This document shows positions 1 to 5,765 of a stretch of DNA of 7,176 nucleotides, one piece after another. The stretch covers positions 1 to 7,176 of the forward strand of contig LVBR01000045.1 of NCBI GenBank assembly GCA_001604495.1, written 5' to 3'. The position numbers and the translations under genes are program-made. The notes under the pieces were generated by a model that was not told the DNA's origin, made no database searches, and saw nothing but the letters and a program-made list of their open reading frames with translations. This stretch comes from Acholeplasmatales bacterium Tener_01. GTDB taxonomy: Bacteria; Bacillota_I; Bacilli_A; ML615J-28; CAG-698. Position 1 is the stretch's first letter. Every line of letters begins with the position of its first letter.

Positions 1-72
1 AGCATAGAATTAAAAGATAGAATAAGAAAGATTTCAAAGGAAAGAAATGTTGATTTTAATACTTTATTATGA
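1..72 (+). CDS. C-terminal end of a frame entering from the left edge; possible AbiEii-type remnant
   Basis: Frame 1 is open from the first base and ends with TGA at 70-72, giving 23 residues that begin SIELKDRIRKIS and end NVDFNTLL. The gene start lies outside the window. The pattern (LKDxIRxIxKExNxDxxxLL) recalls, from memory, the extreme N-terminus of AbiEii/AbiGii nucleotidyltransferase toxins, where LL is followed by a YxxxR segment. After the TGA the same frame continues LYNRI and then TAG at 85-87, so this could be a toxin gene broken soon after its start. It could equally be the ordinary C-terminus of an unknown protein. A terminator follows directly. The open frame is visible; the family assignment is weak. 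Confidence 0.4.
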   Translation, partial: SIELKDRIRKISKERNVDFNTLL

Positions 73-81
73 TTATATAAT

Positions 82-114
82 AGAATTTAGATTAAAATCT
101 AAATTCTTTTTTTT
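82..114 (+). terminator. intrinsic terminator after the left-edge frame
   Basis: Arms 82-93 and 96-107 (agaatttagatt and its exact complement) form a long AT-rich stem with a small loop, followed by a run of eight T at 107-114. It lies just 3' of the left-edge frame and insulates rpmE from upstream transcription. Confidence 0.8.
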
Positions 115-120
115 ACGATT

Positions 121-146
121 TACCCATATGGGTATTTGAAATACCC
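121..146. repeat. palindrome cluster upstream of the rpmE promoter
   Basis: Positions 121-134 form a perfect 14-base palindrome (tacccatatgggta). Its right half pairs again with a third copy: gggtatt at 130-136 and aataccc at 140-146. Three alternating TACCC/GGGTA half-sites therefore sit about 30 bases upstream of the -35 box. No T-run follows, so it is not an intrinsic terminator. It could be a regulator-binding site; nothing here identifies the regulator. Confidence 0.5.
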
Positions 147-174
147 TTTCCAATTAAAACTATTCAAATAATCC

Positions 175-203
175 TTGACATTTCGCCCTATTTTTAGTAT
201 AAT
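175..203 (+). promoter_or_regulatory. consensus promoter of rpmE
   Basis: TTGACA at 175-180 and TATAAT at 198-203 match both sigma-A boxes exactly with an ideal 17-base spacer. Transcription should start around 210, leaving a leader of roughly 50 bases before the rpmE start at 262. This is the strongest promoter in the window, as expected for a ribosomal protein gene. It also shows that any longer rpmE frame starting at the TTG of the -35 box is not real. Confidence 0.92.
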
Positions 204-248
204 ATTCAAGGAAACTTACTATGGTTGTCTAATATATAACTATGGCGG

Positions 249-254
249 AAGGAG
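249..254 (+). promoter_or_regulatory. ribosome binding site that fixes the rpmE start
   Basis: AAGGAG lies 7 bases upstream of the ATG at 262. No comparable site precedes an in-frame start further upstream, and translation from here gives the canonical L31 N-terminus MKKGIHP. Confidence 0.85.
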
Positions 255-261
255 AAACGAA

Positions 262-474
262 ATGAAAAAAGGAATTCATCCAGCTTATCACAAAGTAACT
301 GTTACTTGTACTACATGTGGTAACACATTCGAAACTGGTTCTACTCTTAAAGAACTACGTGTTGATACTTGCTCTAAGTGTCATCCATTCTACACAGGCG
401 AACAAAAATTCGTTGCTGCTGCAGGTAGAGTAGAAAGATTCAATAAACGTTTAGAAAAGAAAGAATCAAAATAA
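262..474 (+). CDS. rpmE: 50S ribosomal protein L31
   Basis: This 70-residue protein is bacterial L31, a small protein of the large ribosomal subunit that takes part in the bridge with the small subunit. It starts MKKGIHPAY, carries the conserved block CSKCHPFYTGEQ, and has GRVERFNKR near its end, all hallmarks of the family. Four cysteines (C16, C19, C37, C40) in two CxxC pairs mark it as the zinc-binding form rather than the zinc-independent paralogue made under zinc starvation. The ATG at 262 is chosen because it follows a strong ribosome site and gives the family N-terminus. The gene has its own consensus promoter and terminator, so it is monocistronic. Its 3' end converges with lemA. Identification is secure. 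Confidence 0.97.
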   Translation: MKKGIHPAYHKVTVTCTTCGNTFETGSTLKELRVDTCSKCHPFYTGEQKFVAAAGRVERFNKRLEKKESK

Positions 475-484
475 GTAATAAATT

Positions 485-509
485 AACAACACAATGGTGT
501 TGTTTTTTT
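485..509 (+). terminator. rpmE intrinsic terminator
   Basis: The stem aacaacac (485-492) pairs with gtgttgtt (497-504) around a 4-base loop and runs into seven T at 503-509. It begins 10 bases after the rpmE stop codon. Confidence 0.9.
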
Positions 510-520
510 ATTTATATTTA

Positions 521-601
521 GTGCTTAAATCTAGCATCTTTTTATAAAGAAAAAAGTGCCATTTTGGCACTTTTATTTTTTCTTTGGTGCTAGATAGCAC
601 C
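521..601. repeat. imperfect long inverted repeat enclosing the bidirectional terminator
   Basis: Bases 529-538 (atctagcatc) can pair with 586-595 (ggtgctagat) with one G-T wobble. Bases 521-525 (gtgct) can pair with 596-600 (agcac) after a 3-base bulge. The helix of about 15 pairs encloses the hairpin at 552-574. The right arm alone also folds into a hairpin (ggtgct/agcacc, 586-601), so two folds compete. It may be a chance feature of a terminator region or a small palindromic repeat element. Confidence 0.45.
552..580. terminator. bidirectional terminator between rpmE and lemA
   Basis: The stem aaaagtgcc (552-560) pairs with ggcactttt (566-574) around a 5-base loop. T-rich sequence follows on the plus strand (571-580). 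An A-run from 550 to 555 gives a T-run on the minus strand. It therefore serves as the end of the six-gene minus-strand operon and as a backup for rpmE. A second hairpin (586-601) lies between it and the lemA stop. Confidence 0.88.
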
Positions 602-608
602 TTATTAT

Positions 609-1193
609 TTAGAATTGAACTTTTGGAGCTTCTCTTTGAGCTTCATCAGTAACATTGAAATATTCAGCAGGTTGGAATCCAAAGAATCTAGCAATAATTA
701 GTCCAGGGAATCTTTCAACCATATTGTTATATCCCATTGCTGTATCATTATAGAATTGACGAGTGTAACTGATCTTGTTTTCAGTATCCTTCAAGTCATT
801 CATTAAAGTCTTAAAGTTTTCATTAGCTTGAAGTTGAGGATATTGCTCAGTAACAACAAGAAGTCTAGAAAGTGCTCCACTTAATCCTTTTTCAGCTTCA
901 GCCATACCTTTAACATCGCCTTTTTGGCTAGCAGATTGATATAAGCCTCTAGCTCTAGCAAATTCTCCATAAATTGCTTCTTCATGTTTAGCATATCCCT
1001 TAACTGTTTCAACTAAATTAGGGATTAAGTCAAATCTTCTTTTCAATTGAACATCAATTTGACTCCATGCATTTTTAACTTTATTTCTTGCTACAACTAA
1101 TTTGTTATAACCAGAAATCATTGCGATAACTAAAACTACTACAAGAAGTAAGAATACTCCTCCAATAATCCAACCAACAATTCCTAAAAACAT
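609..1193 (-). CDS. lemA: LemA family membrane protein
   Basis: The 194-residue product is the usual LemA size and layout: one N-terminal membrane helix (residues about 4-27) followed by a helical-bundle domain. Family landmarks are present in order: YNKLVVARNKVKNAWSQID (29-47), the RRFDLIPNLVETVKGYA block (52-68), LLVVTEQYPQLQAN (111-124), the TENKI...R..YN stretch (137-149) and FP...IARFFGF (162-173). The biochemical role of LemA proteins is not settled; they are membrane-anchored with most of the chain on one side. The start at 1193 has AAGGAGG 7 bases upstream. It is the last gene of the operon, 30 bases after the DUF2207 gene, a pairing seen in many bacteria and suggesting a shared envelope role. 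Confidence 0.96.
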   Translation of the reverse strand: MFLGIVGWIIGGVFLLLVVVLVIAMISGYNKLVVARNKVKNAWSQIDVQLKRRFDLIPNLVETVKGYAKHEEAIYGEFARARGLYQSASQKGDVKGMAEAEKGLSGALSRLLVVTEQYPQLQANENFKTLMNDLKDTENKISYTRQFYNDTAMGYNNMVERFPGLIIARFFGFQPAEYFNVTDEAQREAPKVQF

Positions 1194-1223
1194 TTATTTA
1201 CCTCCTTGTTTTTATTCATTTTA

Positions 1224-3188
1224 TTAGCGGCTTCTTCCACCGCCGCCACCGCCACCGAATGATGATCCACCACTGAATCCTCCTCCATGACCGCCTCCAC
1301 TAGAACTACCAGCTCTAGCCGCCGCAATCGTAGAGATTGAGCGTGTCTTAGCTTGAGTGTAAGTGTGACTTATAGTGTTATATAAATAGAAGTTTGTTCT
1401 TCTATTGTAATAATAACCCCGCATAAATGTTGCTTCATTATCCATGTCAATGTCTTTTAGTTTAACTCTTAACTGTTCCATTACTTTATCACTGATACCA
1501 AATACAGTTGCATAAACTAAATATTTTTCCCAAATGATAATTCCTGGCATTGGATAATCTTCAAAATGACTGAACTCTTCTAAGAATTTCTTAAAAGCAT
1601 TCCATTTAGCATATTCTTCATTGCCACTTTTACTTCTTTTCTTGATTGTTGAAAGATAGATAAAGTAGACTGCTGCAAGAGTTCCTATAACAACGTAATT
1701 AATACCACATTCAATATTAAGTAGTGATGAAATGATAAAGATAATAATTCCAACTAAAACAAACACCGCAATGAATATACCGTTTTTACTCATTGCTTTT
1801 TGTTTAGCATTTTCAAAATAGTTGTTTTTGCTATATTCTTTCTTAACTTCATTAATATATCTATTACTCATCGCCATTAGTTTATTGGCTTCACTTTCTT
1901 TTTTACCAAACTTACTAATAGTCTTAGTATTAACACTTCTACCATCACCAATAGTATTAATGAAGAATTCAATAACACATCTTTCGTGAGGTAATAAGTC
2001 ATTAATATTAATATTTTCGTTTAAAGATATATCAAAGTCAGGATCTTTATCAGTTATTTCATAACCTTTATCACTTAAAACTAGTATCTTACGATTTATC
2101 AAGTCTAAAATTGTGGCAGTAACTGATTCATCTTTAACACTACCAAAATTCATCAGGTACCCAACATCAGCTGGATTCTTTTCGTTTGGTGGTTCTCTTA
2201 AGTATTCTTTATCAAATACTGCTTTATATTCTTTATCAAACTTAAAGTAAGTGTAGACAATAATAAGTGCCGTAATTGGAATAAGTAATATCGTAATAAT
2301 ATTAATAATCATTGCAGCATAATATTGCTTATTTGAGTCATTTGATAGTTTTGTTTCATATTCAACAACATCACTTAGTTTTAATCCACTAATTTTATGA
2401 CTACTTGATATATTACTAACTATATCACTAGGAAACGCAACTCTAACCTCAATATTATCTTCTTCTTTGATGTTTCTTGCATCAATCAAAATATTTTGAT
2501 TATCAACTATTTTTACTCTACCATTACTAGTTCCATGGCCCCAAGATAATATATCTTCTTTAGTATATGTGTTTGAAGGCAAGTGTATTTCAATAGCAGC
2601 ACTTTTTACTTTTGACTCAGCATACTTAAAGAATACCCAGTTAAGTTCACTAAAATCATCAAAGCTTGTAACTGCACCATTAATCTTATAAGTGTAGGTG
2701 AATGCTTTTGTTCCCTTCATTCCTCCTTCACCTAAATCAACGAATAATGATTCACAACTACTATCATATGGATCACATTCAATTGGGTCACCTCTTTCGT
2801 CAAGGTCACCATTAAATGAATATCCAACTGTATAGTCTTTTCCCACCTCAAGTACCAAATCATTATTAATATCAATAACTTCAATTGAAACACTCTCTTT
2901 TTCAAATGTAGTTACATCACTCGAATAATTTAAATTCCTAACTAATGGATTGCTACTATGATTTTTACTATATGGAATATCACGAAATCTTACACTATAG
3001 TCACTTGGATATTTAATAATCCAAGTTTCAGTAACTTCCATATTACCATATGAATCAATATTAACAACAGCATTATAGCTTTTTACTTTAATATTGCTTT
3101 CACTTATTAAAACAACAATTCCTGTCAAAACAAGAGTTATCATAATGAGTACGAAGACCCATTTAATAATACCACTATTTTTTTTCAT
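1224..3188 (-). CDS. DUF2207 domain membrane protein with glycine-rich tail
   Basis: This 654-residue protein has the DUF2207 layout. An N-terminal membrane anchor (about 8-29) leads to a beta-rich extracytoplasmic domain (about 33-255) containing FRDIPYS (69-74 region) and TYTYKINGAV. A membrane helix follows (about 289-313), then a soluble domain with a winged-helix-like stretch (DVGYLMNFG to LSDKGYEI, 341-378). Two helices form a membrane hairpin (about 471-489 and 497-513), followed by a conserved segment (AKWNAFKKFLEEFSHFEDY, 527-545) and a Gly/Ser tail (628-654). The molecular function is unknown. Such proteins recur beside lemA, as here, and may act with it at the envelope. The start overlaps the preceding stop as ATGA (3185-3188), with GGAGG 4 bases upstream, implying translational coupling. 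The glycine tail makes a local G+C-rich patch but is typical of the family. Confidence 0.93.
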   Translation of the reverse strand: MKKNSGIIKWVFVLIMITLVLTGIVVLISESNIKVKSYNAVVNIDSYGNMEVTETWIIKYPSDYSVRFRDIPYSKNHSSNPLVRNLNYSSDVTTFEKESVSIEVIDINNDLVLEVGKDYTVGYSFNGDLDERGDPIECDPYDSSCESLFVDLGEGGMKGTKAFTYTYKINGAVTSFDDFSELNWVFFKYAESKVKSAAIEIHLPSNTYTKEDILSWGHGTSNGRVKIVDNQNILIDARNIKEEDNIEVRVAFPSDIVSNISSSHKISGLKLSDVVEYETKLSNDSNKQYYAAMIINIITILLIPITALIIVYTYFKFDKEYKAVFDKEYLREPPNEKNPADVGYLMNFGSVKDESVTATILDLINRKILVLSDKGYEITDKDPDFDISLNENININDLLPHERCVIEFFINTIGDGRSVNTKTISKFGKKESEANKLMAMSNRYINEVKKEYSKNNYFENAKQKAMSKNGIFIAVFVLVGIIIFIISSLLNIECGINYVVIGTLAAVYFIYLSTIKKRSKSGNEEYAKWNAFKKFLEEFSHFEDYPMPGIIIWEKYLVYATVFGISDKVMEQLRVKLKDIDMDNEATFMRGYYYNRRTNFYLYNTISHTYTQAKTRSISTIAAARAGSSSGGGHGGGFSGGSSFGGGGGGGRSR

Positions 3189-3856
3189 AGTTCCTCCAAC
3201 TTGCCCCAGACACCAAACTGTGGAATATATTTAAATTCCATCATTTCTTTAGTTATTGGATGAGGGAAAGATAGATAATAGCAGAATAATCCAATATCAT
3301 CATTGTAATTAATTCCTTTGTATCCATATTTGTAATCATTTAATAGAGGATGGTTATTTAAGGCAAATTGACTTCTAATTTGATTAAATCTTCCTGTAAT
3401 TAGATTGACACTAACCAAACTATAGTCAATATTATCTAATTTAAACTGTTTAATTAGACTGTATTCAAGTATTGACTCTTTGCCATTTTCACTTTCTATT
3501 GCTAGATTATCTTTCTTCTCAAGTTTATTTATTAAGCGTCCACTTTCAACGCTACCTAAACAAATAGCAAAGTATTTCTTACTAAACTCGTGATTTCTTA
3601 TACTAGCACTAAGTCTACTTGCGCCTTTACTGGTTTTAGCAAAAACCATCACACCACCGACTCTTCGATCAAGCCTATGGACTAAACCTAAATAAACATT
3701 ACCACTCTTTTGGTACTTCTCTTTAAGATAATCTTTAATGATAGTTAACATATCAATATCATCAGTATTATCTTTTTGAGAAAGAATATCTTTAGGTTTT
3801 ATAACAACAATTATATGATTATCTTCATATAAAACATTTAAATCAGTTTTCATCAT
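3185..3856 (-). CDS. RluA family pseudouridine synthase
   Basis: The protein (223 residues from ATG at 3856) is a single-domain RluA-type enzyme that isomerises uridine to pseudouridine in RNA. The active-site block is HRLDRRVGG, with the catalytic aspartate at residue 63. The usual (T)SG after HRLDxx is VGG here. Other family motifs are YEDNHIIVVIKP near the start, TGRFNQIR (154-161; usually TGRxHQIR) and FPHPITKEMMEF near the end. No N-terminal S4 RNA-binding domain is present, as in the shorter RluA-like members. I prefer the paired ATGs at 3856 or 3853, because family proteins begin just before the YEDNH segment. A TTG at 3868 is also possible, and no clear ribosome site decides. The start overlaps the end of the preceding gene by about 14 bases and the stop overlaps the next start, so translation is coupled. 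The exact RNA target cannot be read from the sequence. Confidence 0.92.
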   Translation of the reverse strand: MMKTDLNVLYEDNHIIVVIKPKDILSQKDNTDDIDMLTIIKDYLKEKYQKSGNVYLGLVHRLDRRVGGVMVFAKTSKGASRLSASIRNHEFSKKYFAICLGSVESGRLINKLEKKDNLAIESENGKESILEYSLIKQFKLDNIDYSLVSVNLITGRFNQIRSQFALNNHPLLNDYKYGYKGINYNDDIGLFCYYLSFPHPITKEMMEFKYIPQFGVWGKLEEL

Positions 3857-4610
3857 AAGCTGCTTCAATTAATGGAGTTAGTTTTTCAATATCTTTATTC
3901 GTATTTATTAGATACTTCTTATATCCCATACTATTCTTTAAAACAACATATAATCCATCTTGATAATATATGTACATGAAGTTTTTAATCCTACGATAAG
4001 ATACACAACCATTTAAGAATGATTTACTTACTTCATCTGATAAAGAATAAACGGCATCATCTAATAAATTATAAAGTCTATTAAGATTAATATCGTCACT
4101 AAACTTAACACTGCTACCTACAAAGTTTTGATATATCTTTTCAAGTAATACAATTTCTTTGTCTAAAACCATGCACTTGATTAAGTCAATATCAAAAGGC
4201 AAGAAGCTTATTGCTTTACCATCATATTCAGTGTATTCTTCACCAATTGCGATTAGTCTAGGATCATATATTAATTCTTTAGCACTATCTCCAAGTTTTT
4301 CCTTAAACAAAACTTTTATTTTACCAATGTTTTGGCGAATATAATCTAAGTATTCCAAACCTTTGTTGATAGTTTGTCCGAATTTGGAAGTATGATATTC
4401 AATAACAACAATTCGTCTATCTTCATCATATCCAAGGCTTTCAACTATCTCACCATTTTTATTAGTAATATTGATGTTAGAAAAAACAATAGTAACTCCA
4501 AGTAATTCTAAAGCATTTCTTTCAATTAAATCTTGAAGTTCATATTTTAGTAACTTTGTTCTTTTTAAATCTTTATTTTTCTTTAAATTAAATAAACGAA
4601 TGTCGCTCAT
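3843..4610 (-). CDS. NucS-like (PD-(D/E)XK) N-terminal domain plus DUF5655 domain protein
   Basis: This 255-residue protein resembles the bacterial two-domain family that joins an endonuclease NucS/DUF91-like fold to a C-terminal DUF5655 domain. The N-terminal half (about 1-156) shows LFNLKKNK, a helix rich in E and L (KYELQDLIERNALELLGV), then ESLGYDED, VVIEYH and TINKGLEYLDYI, and later DPRLIAIGEEYTEYD. This follows the order of family members. The C-terminal half (about 176-253) contains SYRRIKNF and ends DIEKLTPLIEAAYDEN, like DUF5655. Family nucleases usually have an aspartate before the TLG/TLA turn and ExK. Here E57 and E71-Y72-H73 stand at those places, so activity is doubtful. The start at 4610 has AAGGTGAT upstream, overlapping the previous stop. 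No defence genes adjoin it. The assignment is from remembered motif order and should be confirmed by profile search. Confidence 0.7.
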   Translation of the reverse strand: MSDIRLFNLKKNKDLKRTKLLKYELQDLIERNALELLGVTIVFSNINITNKNGEIVESLGYDEDRRIVVIEYHTSKFGQTINKGLEYLDYIRQNIGKIKVLFKEKLGDSAKELIYDPRLIAIGEEYTEYDGKAISFLPFDIDLIKCMVLDKEIVLLEKIYQNFVGSSVKFSDDINLNRLYNLLDDAVYSLSDEVSKSFLNGCVSYRRIKNFMYIYYQDGLYVVLKNSMGYKKYLINTNKDIEKLTPLIEAAYDEN

Positions 4611-4619
4611 AATATCACC

Positions 4620-4832
4620 TTATTCCCATTTATGGAATTTACCTTCGCGCTCGCGCTTAGCCTCTTCTGTTTCTTCTTCCTTTTTTTCAAACCCAAACAA
4701 AAGTGGTGTATAGAAAAAAACTAGTGGAAATAAAATCATAAGGGCTATTATCAAAACAATTCCCTCAAGGGTTACAAATGCTACAACAATCCCAGCGATT
4801 ATTGCAATTAGTATTAACCACCTTTTCCACAT
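4620..4832 (-). CDS. small two-helix membrane protein, unknown function
   Basis: I do not recognise this 70-residue protein. It has two hydrophobic segments (about 5-21 and 24-45) separated by a short turn with one acidic residue. A highly charged tail (49-70, KKEEETEEAKREREGK) should lie in the cytoplasm. The positive residues at K3 and R4 also favour an N-in, C-in hairpin. Its start follows the YcxB-like stop by 10 bases and has only a weak ribosome site (AATAAGAC), so it may depend on coupling. Its stop lies 9 bases before the next start. The tight packing and clean frame support a real gene; it may partner the YcxB-like membrane protein encoded just upstream. Confidence 0.8.
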   Translation of the reverse strand: MWKRWLILIAIIAGIVVAFVTLEGIVLIIALMILFPLVFFYTPLLFGFEKKEEETEEAKREREGKFHKWE

Positions 4833-4842
4833 AGTCTTATTC

Positions 4843-5628
4843 TTATTCTTCTTTAGCTTCTTCTTCCACTTCTTTAGAAGTGTTTTCTTCAGAAGTATTT
4901 TCTTCAGAAGTAGCTTCTTCTATCACTTCTTCTGGCTTAGCTTCTTCAGTAGCCTCACTAGTAACAGTTGTCTCTTCTAACACTTCAGCTTCAACTGCAT
5001 CGCTACTTTCTGATGCAACTTCTTCTTCAATTACTGGATCAATATAATTGATTTCAGGAATTGGGCGTTTAACGATTTCTTTATTTAAAACCTTGTAAGG
5101 TTTTGTTTCGCACTTTTCTTTGATTAATGCTTGTAATTCTTCAAAGTCGCCTTCTAAGAATGCTTCTAAATTCTTTTCTAAAATGATTGGAGTATTATTA
5201 GTTAAGAATAAGAAGTAATATCCAGGAAGTTCACAAATTTCACTAACAAATGCCCAATCATATTCTTGAGGTTTGTTAGGTCTTGTGCATACTGTGATTG
5301 TAATCTTTTCACTATCAAGTTCAATAACTTCAGTTAATAGTGGACGAGTACGGAAATAATTTCTTAAGTGTTTATCTAAATTTCTTTCAATTGTAACCAT
5401 TTGGAAGATAGTGTATGCGGTAATTAGACCGAAAGCAACTGGCCAAATGTAATTTGGACCATTTTCACTCTTCAAACTAGAAATAAATAGATATGTGCCA
5501 ACACCTAATGAAAAGACAATAAGTATGATATATAAAAGTATAGTCTTTCTCTTATATTTCATAAGATAAAGATTTAAGTACTTCATTGTCTTATAATCAA
5601 ATTTAGTTTGCATTTTAATATTATTCAT
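4843..5628 (-). CDS. YcxB-like membrane protein with acidic C-terminal tail
   Basis: This 261-residue protein is the first gene of the operon. It has two membrane helices (about 29-51 and 61-80), then a soluble beta-rich segment (about 96-172) with LDSEKITIT, YDWAFVSEICELPGYYFLFL and a ...PIILEK strand. That arrangement matches the YcxB-like C-terminal domain, a membrane-associated fold of unknown function. The remainder (197-261) is a low-complexity tail dominated by glutamate with S, T and A, including two TSEEN repeats from a 15-base tandem repeat. The tail is not usual for YcxB-like proteins and is probably disordered. The start at 5628 has GGAGG 6 bases upstream. An internal Met at residue 6 is an alternative but lacks a comparable ribosome site. 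Confidence 0.82.
   Translation of the reverse strand: MNNIKMQTKFDYKTMKYLNLYLMKYKRKTILLYIILIVFSLGVGTYLFISSLKSENGPNYIWPVAFGLITAYTIFQMVTIERNLDKHLRNYFRTRPLLTEVIELDSEKITITVCTRPNKPQEYDWAFVSEICELPGYYFLFLTNNTPIILEKNLEAFLEGDFEELQALIKEKCETKPYKVLNKEIVKRPIPEINYIDPVIEEEVASESSDAVEAEVLEETTVTSEATEEAKPEEVIEEATSEENTSEENTSKEVEEEAKEE
4876..4920. repeat. 15-base in-frame tandem repeat (about 3 copies)
   Basis: The units at 4876-4890 and 4891-4905 (agaagtgttttcttc, agaagtattttcttc) differ by one base. A third at 4906-4920 (agaagtagcttcttc) is more diverged. The unit is a multiple of three and encodes SEENT-type repeats in the acidic tail of the YcxB-like protein. Each unit also has short self-complementary ends (gaag/cttc). 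Confidence 0.8.
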
Positions 5629-5651
5629 AATAATCCTCCGATTTCTTAATA

Positions 5652-5657
5652 ATTATA
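5652..5657 (-). promoter_or_regulatory. extended -10 promoter of the minus-strand operon
   Basis: Read on the minus strand, the bases spell TGGTATAAT: a perfect -10 hexamer at 5652-5657 with the TGn extension just upstream. The matching -35 position (about 5675-5680) is a T-run with little resemblance to TTGACA, as is common when the -10 is extended. Transcription would begin about 15-20 bases before the YcxB-like start codon at 5628. No other clear promoter is evident between the six genes. Confidence 0.72.
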
Positions 5658-5730
5658 CCATATTACCAAATTAAAAAAAATATATATTTATGACAAAAAG
5701 CAAAAGAATATTTCATTTTACTAGTTCTTT

Positions 5731-5739
5731 TGTTATAAT
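5731..5739 (+). promoter_or_regulatory. extended -10 promoter of the D-aminopeptidase gene
   Basis: TGTTATAAT combines a perfect TATAAT (5734-5739) with a TGn extension; the -35 region (about 5711-5716) is poor. Transcription should start near 5746, leaving a very short leader that contains the ribosome site. This promoter is divergent from the operon promoter, with about 75 AT-rich bases between the two -10 boxes. Confidence 0.72.
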
Positions 5740-5751
5740 TATGGAGGTATT

Positions 5752-5757
5752 AGGAGG
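5752..5757 (+). promoter_or_regulatory. ribosome binding site of the D-aminopeptidase gene
   Basis: AGGAGG lies 8 bases before the ATG at 5766 and supports that start. A second GGAGG at 5743-5747 sits near the expected transcript start and is too far away to be used. Confidence 0.85.
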
Positions 5758-5765
5758 AATTAATT

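Noticed and set aside
221..232. A three-codon upstream frame (ATG GTT GTC TAA) in the rpmE leader.
   Set aside because: It has no ribosome site and too little content to distinguish it from chance.
175..261. An N-terminal extension of rpmE starting at TTG 175.
   Set aside because: The TTG is the first half of the TTGACA -35 box, the extension covers the promoter and leader, and L31 starts at the ATG at 262 behind a strong ribosome site.
1227..1305. A G+C-rich tract in an AT-rich region as a sign of foreign DNA.
   Set aside because: It encodes the Gly/Ser tail of the DUF2207 protein; glycine codons force the composition and such tails are typical of the family.
3843..3868. Overlapping frames and in-frame TGA stops as evidence for the TGA=Trp code.
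   Set aside because: Reading through TGA at 3843-3845 and 3185-3187 would run each protein into the next gene in another frame, and the tryptophans in recognised proteins are TGG.
4159..4344. A 61-residue plus-strand frame opposite the NucS-like gene.
   Set aside because: It has no ribosome site or promoter, lies wholly inside a well-supported minus-strand gene, and its protein shows no recognisable motif.
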